Virus record (IMG/VR): IMGVR_UViG_3300045581_000912
Location: 1 to 30,661 of that record
DNA length: 30,661 nucleotides
Reading direction: 5' to 3' (one strand)
DNA from: a virus
The stretch's first letter is position 1, and every line of letters starts with the position of its first letter. Below the pieces are notes generated by a model. The model made no database searches and was not told the origin of the DNA. It saw nothing but the letters and a program-made list of their open reading frames with translations. Positions 15,338-20,517 of this stretch are shown piece by piece. The translations under genes and the position numbers were made by a program.

Positions 15338-15436
15338 AAACAGATAGGTTCACGACGAGGGATTACCTGAAAAGCCCAAGGGCGCACGATTAGGTGTCAT
15401 CAGAATATTTCTGAGGAGTGGTTTTTTAGGTTGATT
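15338..15436 (+). ncRNA. Possible short leader RNA
   Basis: Region between two GGAAC promoters without a coding frame. It contains TCAGAA-tat-TTCTGA (a hairpin near 15400) followed by a T6 run at 15422-15427, which could end a roughly 90-base transcript. No known family recognised. Confidence 0.3.
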
Positions 15437-15440
15437 TATT

Positions 15441-15458
15441 AAGGAACTATGTTATAAT
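15441..15458 (+). promoter_or_regulatory. GGAAC-N5-TATAAT promoter for tRNA array
   Basis: AAGGAAC 15441-15447, TATAAT 15453-15458. The leader to 15553 has no gene but contains CGACAA/TTGTCG pairing (15468-15499), so a structured RNA leader of the tRNA transcript is likely. Confidence 0.65.
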
Positions 15459-15556
15459 AAAGGAGTCGACAATAACTGATGAGTTGGTTAGTTGTCGTCG
15501 TTAATAGCTAAGGTTATTAAAAATATTGTTCTTTGAAATTTTTAACTTTTTCTAAT

Positions 15557-15632
15557 GCTGCTAGAGAGGTCAACGGGCTCCATGCCCGGTACTAAGCTGT
15601 AAGCTTACAGCTTAGTCACCTCTTTAGACGGC
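15557..15632 (+). ncRNA. Novel three-way-junction RNA
   Basis: Long basal stem: GCTGCTA plus AGAGGT (15557-15570) pairs with ACCTCT and TAG-A-CGGC (15618-15632). Two arms lie inside: CGGGC/GCCCG closing TCCAT (15574-15588), and a 26-base perfect palindrome whose half is ACTAAGCTGTAAG (15591-15616). There is no T-arm or CCA, so it is not an ordinary tRNA. Position at the head of the tRNA array recalls the small stable RNAs (species 1 and 2) of the T4 tRNA cluster. Confidence 0.5.
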
Positions 15633-15645
15633 TCAATTTTCAAAT

Positions 15646-15673
15646 GCTGCTATCGTCTATCGGTTAGGACACC
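15646..15673 (+). pseudogene. 5' half of a tRNA cut off by an endonuclease insertion
   Basis: GCTGCTA followed by TCGTCTATCGGTTAGGACACC is the acceptor strand and D-arm of a bacterial tRNA-Glu-like gene. After the D-arm the tRNA sequence stops and the late promoter plus homing endonuclease begin. No matching TAGCAGC 3' strand occurs downstream; the next intact tRNA-Glu has its own, different acceptor stem. Confidence 0.6.
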
Positions 15674-15678
15674 TTTAA

Positions 15679-15686
15679 CATAAATA
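15679..15686 (+). promoter_or_regulatory. Late promoter CATAAATA for homing endonuclease
   Basis: Six bases after the tRNA fragment, 17 bases before the ATG at 15704. Confidence 0.4.
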
Positions 15687-15703
15687 TAATAAAATAATAT
15701 TTT

Positions 15704-16378
15704 ATGACAAAAGGTGGATATAGAGAAGGTTCAGGTAGATCAAAAAATGGTTATTATAAAGGAATATATTGTGGAAGTACTTATGAACTTTGCTGGGTGA
15801 TTTATAATATAGATCATAAAATAGAGTTTGATCGTTTCCCCGGTAAATTGCAGAAAGAAGGAGTAACATATTACCCTGATTTTTTATTATCCGACGGTAA
15901 GACGATTGTAGAAACAAAGGGATATGAAAAACAAGAGGCAGTTGATAGAAAAACAAAAATCGCCGAATCTCTTGGTTATAATGTAAGGGTGTTACGTAAA
16001 GATGATTTACAGTATACATTTGATTATGTTACAAAAACTTATAATACTAAACGATTTTATGAGCTATATGATGACTACAAACCAAAATACAATCACAAGT
16101 GTGATTACTGTCAAACTCTGTTTAAAACAGATAGAAAAATAAAGACTAAAATAAAATTTTGTAGTAGGAGTTGTGCTGGTAGATATCAACAATCTAAAAT
16201 TAAAACAGATGAAATTAGGGAAAAAATCTCTAATTCGCTGCTTGGAAAAAAAGTTAAGCCATACAAAAGAAAATATAAACAAGTATGGATTACAAATAGT
16301 GTAATAAACACTAGAATAAAAGAAGGTGATATAATCCCTGAGGGATTTAAGCAAGGAAGAACACTAATGTCCTCATAG
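15704..16378 (+). CDS. PD-(D/E)XK-type homing endonuclease in the tRNA array
   Basis: 224 aa. E28 (STYE), YYPDF with D59 and IVETKG with E70/K72 form a PD-(D/E)XK catalytic site, as in Vsr-, T7 endonuclease I- or I-Ssp6803I-like enzymes. A zinc finger follows (CDYC at 133-136, CSRSC at 153-157), then a NUMOD-like segment (REKISNSLLGKK). It lies between a truncated tRNA and an intact tRNA-Glu, and its last four codons including the stop form the 5' acceptor strand of that tRNA. This fits a selfish gene targeting a tRNA locus. Confidence 0.75.
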   Translation: MTKGGYREGSGRSKNGYYKGIYCGSTYELCWVIYNIDHKIEFDRFPGKLQKEGVTYYPDFLLSDGKTIVETKGYEKQEAVDRKTKIAESLGYNVRVLRKDDLQYTFDYVTKTYNTKRFYELYDDYKPKYNHKCDYCQTLFKTDRKIKTKIKFCSRSCAGRYQQSKIKTDEIREKISNSLLGKKVKPYKRKYKQVWITNSVINTRIKEGDIIPEGFKQGRTLMSS

Positions 16379-16445
16379 TTTATGTTGGTTAGAACACTGG
16401 CCTTTCACGTCAGAGAGCCCGGATCGTCGCCGGGTGAGGATACCA
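16369..16445 (+). tRNA. tRNA-Glu (TTC)
   Basis: Acceptor GTCCTCA/TGAGGAT, anticodon loop CTTTCAC (TTC), encoded CCA. T-loop is ATCGTCG instead of TTCRANY, although the D-loop keeps GG. The first 10 bases overlap the end of the endonuclease gene. Confidence 0.85.
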
Positions 16446-16450
16446 ATTTT

Positions 16451-16505
16451 CGTTCTTACGAACGATCTTCAGAGTTTCGGTGATCTGAAGTAAAAGAAAA
16501 CACCG
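16451..16505 (+). ncRNA. Hairpin plus H-type pseudoknot RNA
   Basis: Hairpin CGTTC-ttac-GAACG (16451-16464). Then CTTCAGA (16467-16473) pairs with TCTGAAG (16484-16490), while CGGTG in the loop (16478-16482) pairs with CACCG (16501-16505) across an A-rich linker. The same plan recurs at 19798-19865. Family unknown. Confidence 0.45.
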
Positions 16506-16517
16506 TACAATTTCAAT

Positions 16518-16591
16518 CGTGGGATAGAGTAGTGGCCACTCAAGGGTCTCATAAGCCTTTCAGGCCGGTTCGATTCCGGCTCCCGCAACCA
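16518..16591 (+). tRNA. Initiator-type tRNA-fMet (CAT)
   Basis: Acceptor CGTGGGA/TCCCGCA has the C1xA72 mismatch that marks bacterial initiator tRNA. Anticodon loop CTCATAA and the TCCCGCAACCA end closely match E. coli fMet. The T-loop is canonical (TTCGATT). The anticodon stem keeps only part of the three G-C pairs of E. coli (AGGGT/GCCTT). Confidence 0.8.
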
Positions 16592-16598
16592 ATTTAAT

Positions 16599-16661
16599 GA
16601 TGCACCATTACGAACGGAATCTTAATAAGATTTGTTGGTGAGACCCCAACATGCATCACCA
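16599..16661 (+). tRNA. Minimal tRNA-like gene, anticodon reads AAT (Ile)
   Basis: Only 63 bases with CCA. Acceptor GATGCA/TGCATC, anticodon stem GAATC/GATTT with loop TTAATAA, T-stem GTTGG/CCAAC with loop TGAGACC and no variable loop. Only about 11 bases sit where the D-arm should be, so the D-arm is missing or vestigial. Could be a decayed gene, but all remaining stems pair. Confidence 0.5.
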
Positions 16662-16667
16662 ATTTAT

Positions 16668-16741
16668 GCGCCATAAGTGTTACGTTAGCACGGGTTCCTT
16701 CCAAGTACTTAGCGTGGGTTAGACTCCCGCATGGCGCACCA
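16668..16741 (+). tRNA. tRNA-Gly (TCC)
   Basis: Acceptor GCGCCAT/ATGGCGC, anticodon loop CTTCCAA, CCA encoded. T-loop TTAGACT; D-loop TTACGTTAG lacks GG. One T-T mismatch in the anticodon stem. Confidence 0.75.
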
Positions 16742-16748
16742 ATTTAAA

Positions 16749-16826
16749 AGCCAAGTGAATGTCGATAGATAAGACGCAATCCTCATAAGGTTGAGTATGT
16801 GAGTTTAAATCTCACCTTGGCTACCA
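16749..16826 (+). tRNA. tRNA-Met (CAT), elongator or Ile2 type
   Basis: Acceptor AGCCAAG/CTTGGCT, anticodon loop CTCATAA on stem CAATC/GGTTG, CCA encoded. T-loop TTTAAAT; D-region without GG. If C34 were lysidinylated it would read AUA (Ile); sequence alone cannot decide. Confidence 0.75.
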
Positions 16827-16832
16827 ATTTAA

Positions 16833-16918
16833 GGGTAGGTATACCGTTAAGGAGACGGTTCGGACTGTAAATTCGACGCTTAAAAGCTCGCTGGGATCGT
16901 TCCCCAGACTGCCCACCA
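16833..16918 (+). tRNA. tRNA-Tyr (GTA)
   Basis: Class II tRNA with long variable arm, anticodon loop CTGTAAA, CCA encoded. T-loop ATCGTTC is non-canonical, like that of tRNA-Glu. Confidence 0.8.
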
Positions 16919-16925
16919 TTTTAAT

Positions 16926-17000
16926 GCGCTTCAAGCTTTAATAGTGAAGCTCCTGGCTTTTAACCAGATGAACACGGGGCGGTACCGTGGAGGCGCACCA
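16926..17000 (+). tRNA. tRNA-Lys (TTT)
   Basis: Acceptor GCGCTTC/GAGGCGC, anticodon loop CTTTTAA, CCA encoded. T-stem CACGG/CCGTG closes GGCGGTA instead of TTCRANY, and the D-loop has no GG. Confidence 0.75.
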
Positions 17001-17009
17001 TTTTATATA

Positions 17010-17086
17010 CGGGATGTAGCTCAGCCTGGTAGAGCGCTTGCTTTGGGAGCAAGATGTCGTCAGTTCGAATCTGGCCATCCCGACCA
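17010..17086 (+). tRNA. tRNA-Pro (TGG)
   Basis: Fully canonical cloverleaf with TTCGAAT T-loop, GG in the D-loop, anticodon loop TTTGGGA and encoded CCA. Confidence 0.9.
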
Positions 17087-17088
17087 CT

Positions 17089-17237
17089 TTTACGGTCATT
17101 GAGGGGTATTCGTCACTAAAACGTTTGTGCAGGGTAGTCAACATAAGACGCAAATGCAGTTGATAGAAATCGGGTCTTTCGAGGCGTTATCCGGTTGGGA
17201 ACACATTGCACGATATAGCGACCTGAGCCGTAAATCC
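17089..17237 (+). ncRNA. About 150-nt RNA with tRNA-like acceptor and CCA
   Basis: TTTACGG (17089-17095) pairs perfectly with CCGTAAA (17228-17234), followed by T and CCA, exactly like a tRNA acceptor end. The pairing continues inward by TCA/TGA with one bulge. The interior has TCAAC/GTTGA and GTGCA/TGCAC pairings but no T-arm, anticodon arm or tag frame I can see. Probably a stable RNA processed by the tRNA machinery; identity unknown. Confidence 0.5.
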
Positions 17238-17242
17238 ATTTT

Positions 17243-17304
17243 CAATTACTTGAGTTGCCGGCGGCTATACCTGATAAAGTAGTGTGCAGTAACTCAAGTA
17301 ATTG
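17243..17304 (+). ncRNA. Strong hairpin element
   Basis: CAATTACTTGAGTT (17243-17256) is perfectly complementary to AACTCAAGTAATTG (17291-17304), a 14-bp stem closing a 34-base loop. It lies between the acceptor-like RNA and tRNA-Asn. The stretch 17305-17365 has one further small hairpin (TCTC/GAGA) and no gene. Could be a processing signal or independent RNA. Confidence 0.45.
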
Positions 17305-17365
17305 ATTAGCTTTTCTAGTTGATATCTCAAACAAAGAGACGAAAATAAGGTATAGGGAATATAAA

Positions 17366-17636
17366 TCCGACTTAGCTCAGCGGCAGAGCAGATGACTGTT
17401 GTAATGGCAGCTTAAAGTAGAAATACTTTTTGGAAAACCAATCAAATTCGGGGAACGCTTTAAAATGCTAATCCCGAGCGAAGCCTTGAAAGAGGAACGT
17501 GTAGAGACTTGACGGTTGGTACCTTAACAGATAATGCTGAAGGTAATGAGAAAGTCCAGACCACAAACCGTAAGGATAACGAAAGTTATAGTGGTAAGTA
17601 ATCATCGGGTCCGTGGTTCGATCCCACGAGTCGGAG
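17366..17636 (+). tRNA. tRNA-Asn (GTT) split by a group I intron
   Basis: 5' exon 17366-17399 and 3' exon 17599-17636 give acceptor TCCGACT/AGTCGGA, anticodon stem GATGA/TCATC, loop CTGT+TAA with anticodon GTT, canonical T-loop TTCGATC and D-loop GG. No encoded CCA. Without removal of the 199-base insert the anticodon loop is disrupted, so splicing is needed for function. Confidence 0.85.
17400..17598 (+). other. Group I intron (tRNA type) in the anticodon loop
   Basis: 199 bases. The 5' exon end CTGT pairs with intron GCAG (17407-17410), giving the U-G wobble at the 5' splice site. The intron ends in G at 17598. Conserved core words match cyanobacterial-type tRNA-Leu introns: CAAATTCGGGGAAC (P), CTAATCCCGAGCGAAGCC (Q), GTGTAGAGACTTGACGG (R) and GAGAAAGTCCAGACC (S). 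No ORF inside; an HNH gene starts 54 bases after the tRNA ends. Confidence 0.85.
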
Positions 17637-17643
17637 CTTTTTT

Positions 17644-17689
17644 TACTGTTAATTGCACAATATTTGATTAAATAATATAGTTAACAGTA
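17644..17689. repeat. Inverted repeat at the endonuclease start
   Basis: TACTGTTAA (17644-17652) and TTAACAGTA (17681-17689) form a 9-bp stem ending one base before the ATG of the HNH gene. It follows a T7 run after tRNA-Asn. It may limit translation from tRNA-array read-through, as hairpins do for the T4 intron endonucleases. Confidence 0.5.
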
Positions 17690-18334
17690 ATGAATTACGA
17701 GCTTATATACGACAAACTTATAACAAGGGGAAAGGAAAGAACTCTAAAGGGATATAAGGAAGTTCATCATATTATTCCAAGATGTATGGGCGGCTTAGAT
17801 GAAAAAAGCAATCTTGTTGATCTCACACCAGAAGAGCATTATATAGCACATCAATTATTAGTCAAAATTTATCCTAATAACTATAAATTAATTAGAGCTG
17901 CTGCAATGATGATACCTAATAGACTAAACAACAAAATGTATGGGTGGTTAAGAAGAAAGTTTAGTAGAGCCCAATCGGTTTCACAGAGTGGTTTAAATAA
18001 TTCACAATCTGGTACTTTTTGGATTACGAACGGTATAGAAGAAAAAAAAACTGTAGATGAAATACCTTTAGGTTGGAAAAGAGGTAGAATTATTTCATAT
18101 CATACAGCTAAAGCAAAAGAAGCGAAAAAAAAGCAGATACAACAGAGTATACATCTCAAATTTTTAAACAAACAAAAAGAACTAAGCGATTTATATATTA
18201 TATACTGCAAGGAAGGATTTAATGGTGTACAACGTGCAGGTTATAAATATTCACAACCTAATCTTGTTAAATCCTTTTCTAAGTATCTTACTAACTTTAT
18301 TCCGCAAAACGGAAAGAAAAGAGGTAAAGTTTAG
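17690..18334 (+). CDS. HNH homing endonuclease
   Basis: 214 aa. The HNH core lies at 26-54: VHHIIPRCMGG (H26/H27), then NLVDLTPEEHYIAH with N41, H50 and H54. The C-terminal half is lysine-rich with a FWITNGIEEKKT motif, a DNA-binding segment also seen near the end of the endonuclease at 15704 (VWITNSVI). It is a free-standing mobile gene next to the intron-bearing tRNA-Asn and might promote its mobility in trans. Confidence 0.8.
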   Translation: MNYELIYDKLITRGKERTLKGYKEVHHIIPRCMGGLDEKSNLVDLTPEEHYIAHQLLVKIYPNNYKLIRAAAMMIPNRLNNKMYGWLRRKFSRAQSVSQSGLNNSQSGTFWITNGIEEKKTVDEIPLGWKRGRIISYHTAKAKEAKKKQIQQSIHLKFLNKQKELSDLYIIYCKEGFNGVQRAGYKYSQPNLVKSFSKYLTNFIPQNGKKRGKV

Positions 18335-18353
18335 TTCGCAAATAATTTTATAA

Positions 18354-18429
18354 GCCTTCTTAGCTCAGTTGGTAGAGCGCAGAATTTGTAATTCTGATGT
18401 CGTCAGTTCGAATCTGACAGGAGGCTCCA
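18354..18429 (+). tRNA. tRNA-Thr (TGT)
   Basis: Canonical cloverleaf: acceptor GCCTTCT/AGGAGGC, anticodon loop TTTGTAA, T-loop TTCGAAT, CCA encoded. Confidence 0.9.
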
Positions 18430-18454
18430 TTTTTAAAAAGTAACGTCTTTCAAC

Positions 18455-18529
18455 TGGGTGTTGGTATAGTGGTATTACTCTTGACTTTGACTCAAGCAAT
18501 GACGGGTTCGATTCCCTCACACCCTACCA
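18455..18529 (+). tRNA. tRNA-Gln (TTG)
   Basis: Stem CTTGA/TCAAG with loop CTTTGAC, T-loop TTCGATT, CCA encoded. The first acceptor pair is T-T, an unpaired 1-72 as favoured by GlnRS. Confidence 0.85.
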
Positions 18530-18540
18530 TATTTCCTTTT

Positions 18541-18691
18541 ATTACGCTGAGAATATCTACACACGTCTGTGAAGTCCTATGTCGGGAATCTGTCTGAGGC
18601 AACGTAAGTTGCTACAAAGTGGCCCTTCCATGAACCGACGAAGATGGCGCATATGCGCGAGGGGCATATGCAATTAAAGGATTAGCGTAAT
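18541..18691 (+). ncRNA. About 150-nt structured RNA
   Basis: ATTACGCT (18541-18548) pairs with AGCGTAAT (18684-18691), closing the element. Inside are GTCGG/CCGAC, hairpin GCAAC-gtaa-GTTGC, palindrome GCGCATATGCGC and repeat GCATATGC. No CCA, anticodon or coding frame. Family unknown; comparable in size and location to the T4 stable RNAs. Confidence 0.5.
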
Positions 18692-18707
18692 AATTATTTT
18701 TCAGAAC

Positions 18708-18782
18708 GCCGATGTAGCTCAGAGGCAGAGCACACGCTTGATAAGCGTGGGGTCGAGATTTCAAAATTCTCCATCGGTACCA
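18708..18782 (+). tRNA. tRNA-Ile (GAT)
   Basis: Acceptor GCCGATG/CATCGGT, anticodon loop TTGATAA, T-loop TTCAAAA, D-loop GG, CCA encoded. Confidence 0.9.
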
Positions 18783-18792
18783 ATTTTCAATC

Positions 18793-18866
18793 GCGGGTAT
18801 TGCATAATGGTAGTGCGCAACGTTGCCAACGTTGATGCGAGAGTTCGATTCTCTCTACCCGTACCA
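18793..18866 (+). tRNA. tRNA-Gly (GCC)
   Basis: Acceptor GCGGGTA/TACCCGT, anticodon loop TTGCCAA, T-loop TTCGATT, CCA encoded. Canonical, unlike the TCC tRNA-Gly. Confidence 0.9.
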
Positions 18867-18868
18867 AA

Positions 18869-18943
18869 GCACCATCAGACTGTGGGTAAGTCGGAAAGAC
18901 TCCAAATCTTTCGTCTTAGTGAGTTCGATTCTCACGTGGTGTG
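18869..18943 (+). tRNA. tRNA-Trp (CCA)
   Basis: Acceptor GCACCAT/GTGGTGT, anticodon loop CTCCAAA, T-loop TTCGATT, discriminator G, no encoded CCA; followed by a T-run. Confidence 0.85.
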
Positions 18944-18972
18944 GTTTTTCTATTTAAAAAGATATATTTTAA

Positions 18973-18980
18973 CATAAATA
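18973..18980 (+). promoter_or_regulatory. Late promoter CATAAATA
   Basis: Followed by AGATT and the ATG at 18986, exact 5-base gap inside the tRNA array. Confidence 0.65.
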
Positions 18981-18985
18981 AGATT

Positions 18986-19375
18986 ATGAGAATCAATAAG
19001 CAAGATACTGAAATTCTATCAGAGCTTTATAATAAAGTAACAACAAAAAGAGAAACACCATCTCAATTAAATGAAGCTGCACCATTTAGCGATCATCTCA
19101 AGCCACAAAAAGGGCTAAAGACATTCCTTAACGCACAAACAGAAGGTCAACCTCTTGTAAATGCAGATGGTTCACAGGTTGCTGGTACAGTATACCTTGG
19201 TCAAGGTTCATACATTTGGAATCACGATGGTGGAATTTATATTGCAAATGCAGGTCGTACACGAATTAATGCTGATGGCAGCATGCCTTGGGAGAACTAT
19301 ATGGACTACGATCCTAAAGTATTTGTGAATGCAGATGTACTTAAGAAAGCTGCAGCATATATTGATAGACTCTAA
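18986..19375 (+). CDS. Candidate capsid-targeted internal protein
   Basis: 129 aa; start fixed by the late box 5 bases upstream. Residues 1-30 are a helical leader ending SQLNE|AAP. LNE|A fits the (L/I)xE|A site cut by T4-type prohead protease gp21. The body is soluble, with an unusual NADGSQ...NADGS repeat. The leader resembles that of the 19907 gene (M-R-x-x-D-x-x-L-x-E-x-Y). Inference: packaged in the head, processed and possibly injected. The function of the body is unknown. Confidence 0.5.
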   Translation: MRINKQDTEILSELYNKVTTKRETPSQLNEAAPFSDHLKPQKGLKTFLNAQTEGQPLVNADGSQVAGTVYLGQGSYIWNHDGGIYIANAGRTRINADGSMPWENYMDYDPKVFVNADVLKKAAAYIDRL

Positions 19376-19383
19376 TTAATTTC

Positions 19384-19458
19384 CCGAGGGTCGCCTATGC
19401 AGTAAGGCCTCAGATTGTGAATCTGACTAACTTGGTGCAAATCCAAGCCCGCGGACCA
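19384..19458 (+). tRNA. tRNA-His (GTG)
   Basis: Anticodon stem TCAGA/TCTGA with loop TTGTGAA, CCA encoded. T-loop TGCAAAT and D-loop TATGCAGTAA without GG. Position -1 is C, not G. Confidence 0.75.
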
Positions 19459-19467
19459 TTTTTAGTA

Positions 19468-19543
<76 letters not shown>

Positions 19544-19550
19544 TTTTCAA

Positions 19551-19625
19551 GGAGTGTTCGTATAATGGTCATTACATCGGTCTGTCGAATCGAATACACG
19601 GGTTCAATTCCCGTACGCTCCGCCA
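19551..19625 (+). tRNA. tRNA-Asp (GTC)
   Basis: Anticodon loop CTGTCGA, T-loop TTCAATT, discriminator G, CCA encoded. Confidence 0.9.
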
Positions 19626-19630
19626 ATTTA

Positions 19631-19706
19631 CCCTGCTAAGCTAATCAAGTGAAAGCGTACCGCTGAAGACGGTGAGAGGTCAGTGCGATACTGGCAGCAG
19701 GGACCA
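19631..19706 (+). tRNA. tRNA-Phe (GAA)
   Basis: Acceptor CCCTGCT/AGCAGGG, anticodon loop CTGAAGA, CCA encoded. T-loop TGCGATA; D-loop AATCAAGTGAA has no GG. Confidence 0.8.
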
Positions 19707-19708
19707 TT

Positions 19709-19783
19709 GGGATGTTAGTAGAATGGATATAACGTAGCGCTACGAACGCTAAGAACCAGGTTCGATTCCTGGGCGTCCCACCA
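19709..19783 (+). tRNA. tRNA-Arg (ACG)
   Basis: Anticodon loop CTACGAA on stem TAGCG/CGCTA, T-loop TTCGATT, D-loop GG, CCA encoded. A34 would need inosine editing by the host. Confidence 0.88.
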
Positions 19784-19784
19784 T

Positions 19785-19876
19785 TTTAAAGAAGTTTGAT
19801 GAGTCGCGCTCATCTGATCTGGAATAAGCAGGAGTAAGTCCAGTGAGAATGTATATAAACCCTGCACAGCTTTAAA
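19785..19876 (+). ncRNA. Closed RNA with hairpin plus H-type pseudoknot
   Basis: Outer stem TTTAAAG/CTTTAAA (19785-19791, 19870-19876). Hairpin GATGAG-tcgcg-CTCATC (19798-19814). Then CTGGA (19819-19823) pairs with TCCAG (19839-19843) while GCAGG (19828-19832) pairs with CCTGC (19861-19865). Same hairpin-then-pseudoknot plan as 16451-16505. Not a tRNA. Confidence 0.5.
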
Positions 19877-19893
19877 CAAAAGAAACTATAAAG

Positions 19894-19901
19894 CATAAAT
19901 A
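19894..19901 (+). promoter_or_regulatory. Late promoter CATAAATA
   Basis: Followed by AGTAT and the ATG at 19907, exact 5-base gap. Confidence 0.65.
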
Positions 19902-19906
19902 AGTAT

Positions 19907-20236
19907 ATGAGACAAAAAGATATAAGTTTATTAGCAGAAGCATATTCAGAGGTTACTAAAGAGATAAGCTTTTCTGAGGCAGAAGAAACAATGTCACAAT
20001 CACCGCTTCTAGATGATTTGAAAAAAGCTGGTGTAGCTTATGAAAAACAAAGGAAGATTTTTGATAAAGAAGAAATGGAATTGGTAAAACGTGGTAGACT
20101 ATTTGATCGTATTAGAAATGATGTTCTCGACAATTTATCAAAAGATGAAATGCCAGATGGATTGGAAGATTATCTTAACAATATTACAATAAGAACATAT
20201 GTTTATGTTCCTTCAAACCAAATGTATACACGATAA
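19907..20236 (+). CDS. Candidate capsid-targeted internal protein
   Basis: 109 aa. N-terminal leader DISLLAEAYSEVTKEIS resembles that of the 18986 gene and ends SFSE|AEE, compatible with a T4-type prohead protease site. The remainder is charged and helical (EKQRKIFDKEEMELVKRG). Late promoter 5 bases upstream, location within the RNA array. The capsid role is inferred from leader and promoter only. Confidence 0.45.
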   Translation: MRQKDISLLAEAYSEVTKEISFSEAEETMSQSPLLDDLKKAGVAYEKQRKIFDKEEMELVKRGRLFDRIRNDVLDNLSKDEMPDGLEDYLNNITIRTYVYVPSNQMYTR

Positions 20237-20266
20237 AACAATTTTTAAAGCTCAGTACTGTTTTTA

Positions 20267-20340
20267 CGCACGTTGGCAGAGAAGTTATGCAGTGGTCTGC
20301 AAAACCGCGTAGTCCAGGGCAGTACTGGAACGTGCGTCCA
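20267..20340 (+). tRNA. tRNA-Cys (GCA)
   Basis: Acceptor CGCACGT/ACGTGCG, anticodon loop CTGCAAA, discriminator T, CCA encoded. T-stem TCCAG/CTGGA closes GGCAGTA; D-loop lacks GG. Confidence 0.78.
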
Positions 20341-20349
20341 TTTTATAAT

Positions 20350-20425
20350 GCGCGATTAGCTCAGTTGGTAGAGCAGTTGATTTACATTCAACTTGTCGGC
20401 GGTTCGAGCCCGTCATCGCGTACCA
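20350..20425 (+). tRNA. tRNA-Val (TAC)
   Basis: Canonical cloverleaf: GCGCGAT/ATCGCGT, loop TTTACAT, T-loop TTCGAGC, CCA encoded. Confidence 0.9.
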
Positions 20426-20431
20426 TTTTCA

Positions 20432-20507
20432 GGGCAAGTGACGGAATGGCATACGTGTTAGCCTTAGAAGCTAAATTTTGAGAGTTCGAGTCTCTCCTTG
20501 CCCACCA
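20432..20507 (+). tRNA. tRNA-Leu (TAG), short variable loop
   Basis: Anticodon loop CTTAGAA on stem TTAGC/GCTAA, T-loop TTCGAGT, CCA encoded. The usual long class II variable arm is reduced to about 5 bases. Confidence 0.82.
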
Positions 20508-20517
20508 TTGACTTATT

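Noticed and set aside
15574-15588. CTCCATG loop of the three-way RNA as a tRNA-Trp anticodon
   Set aside because: No T-arm, D-arm or CCA, and a genuine tRNA-Trp exists at 18869.
15702-16354. Minus-strand frames opposite the tRNA-array endonuclease
   Set aside because: AT-rich shadows of a gene with clear catalytic and zinc-finger motifs on the plus strand.
16938-17153. Minus-strand open frame across tRNA-Lys and tRNA-Pro
   Set aside because: It is antisense to clear tRNA genes and gives the typical peptide produced by reading tRNA backwards.
19791-19830. GATGAGTC word resembling a hammerhead ribozyme core
   Set aside because: The required CUGAUGA...GAAA core and third stem are not present; the hairpin/pseudoknot reading explains the bases better.
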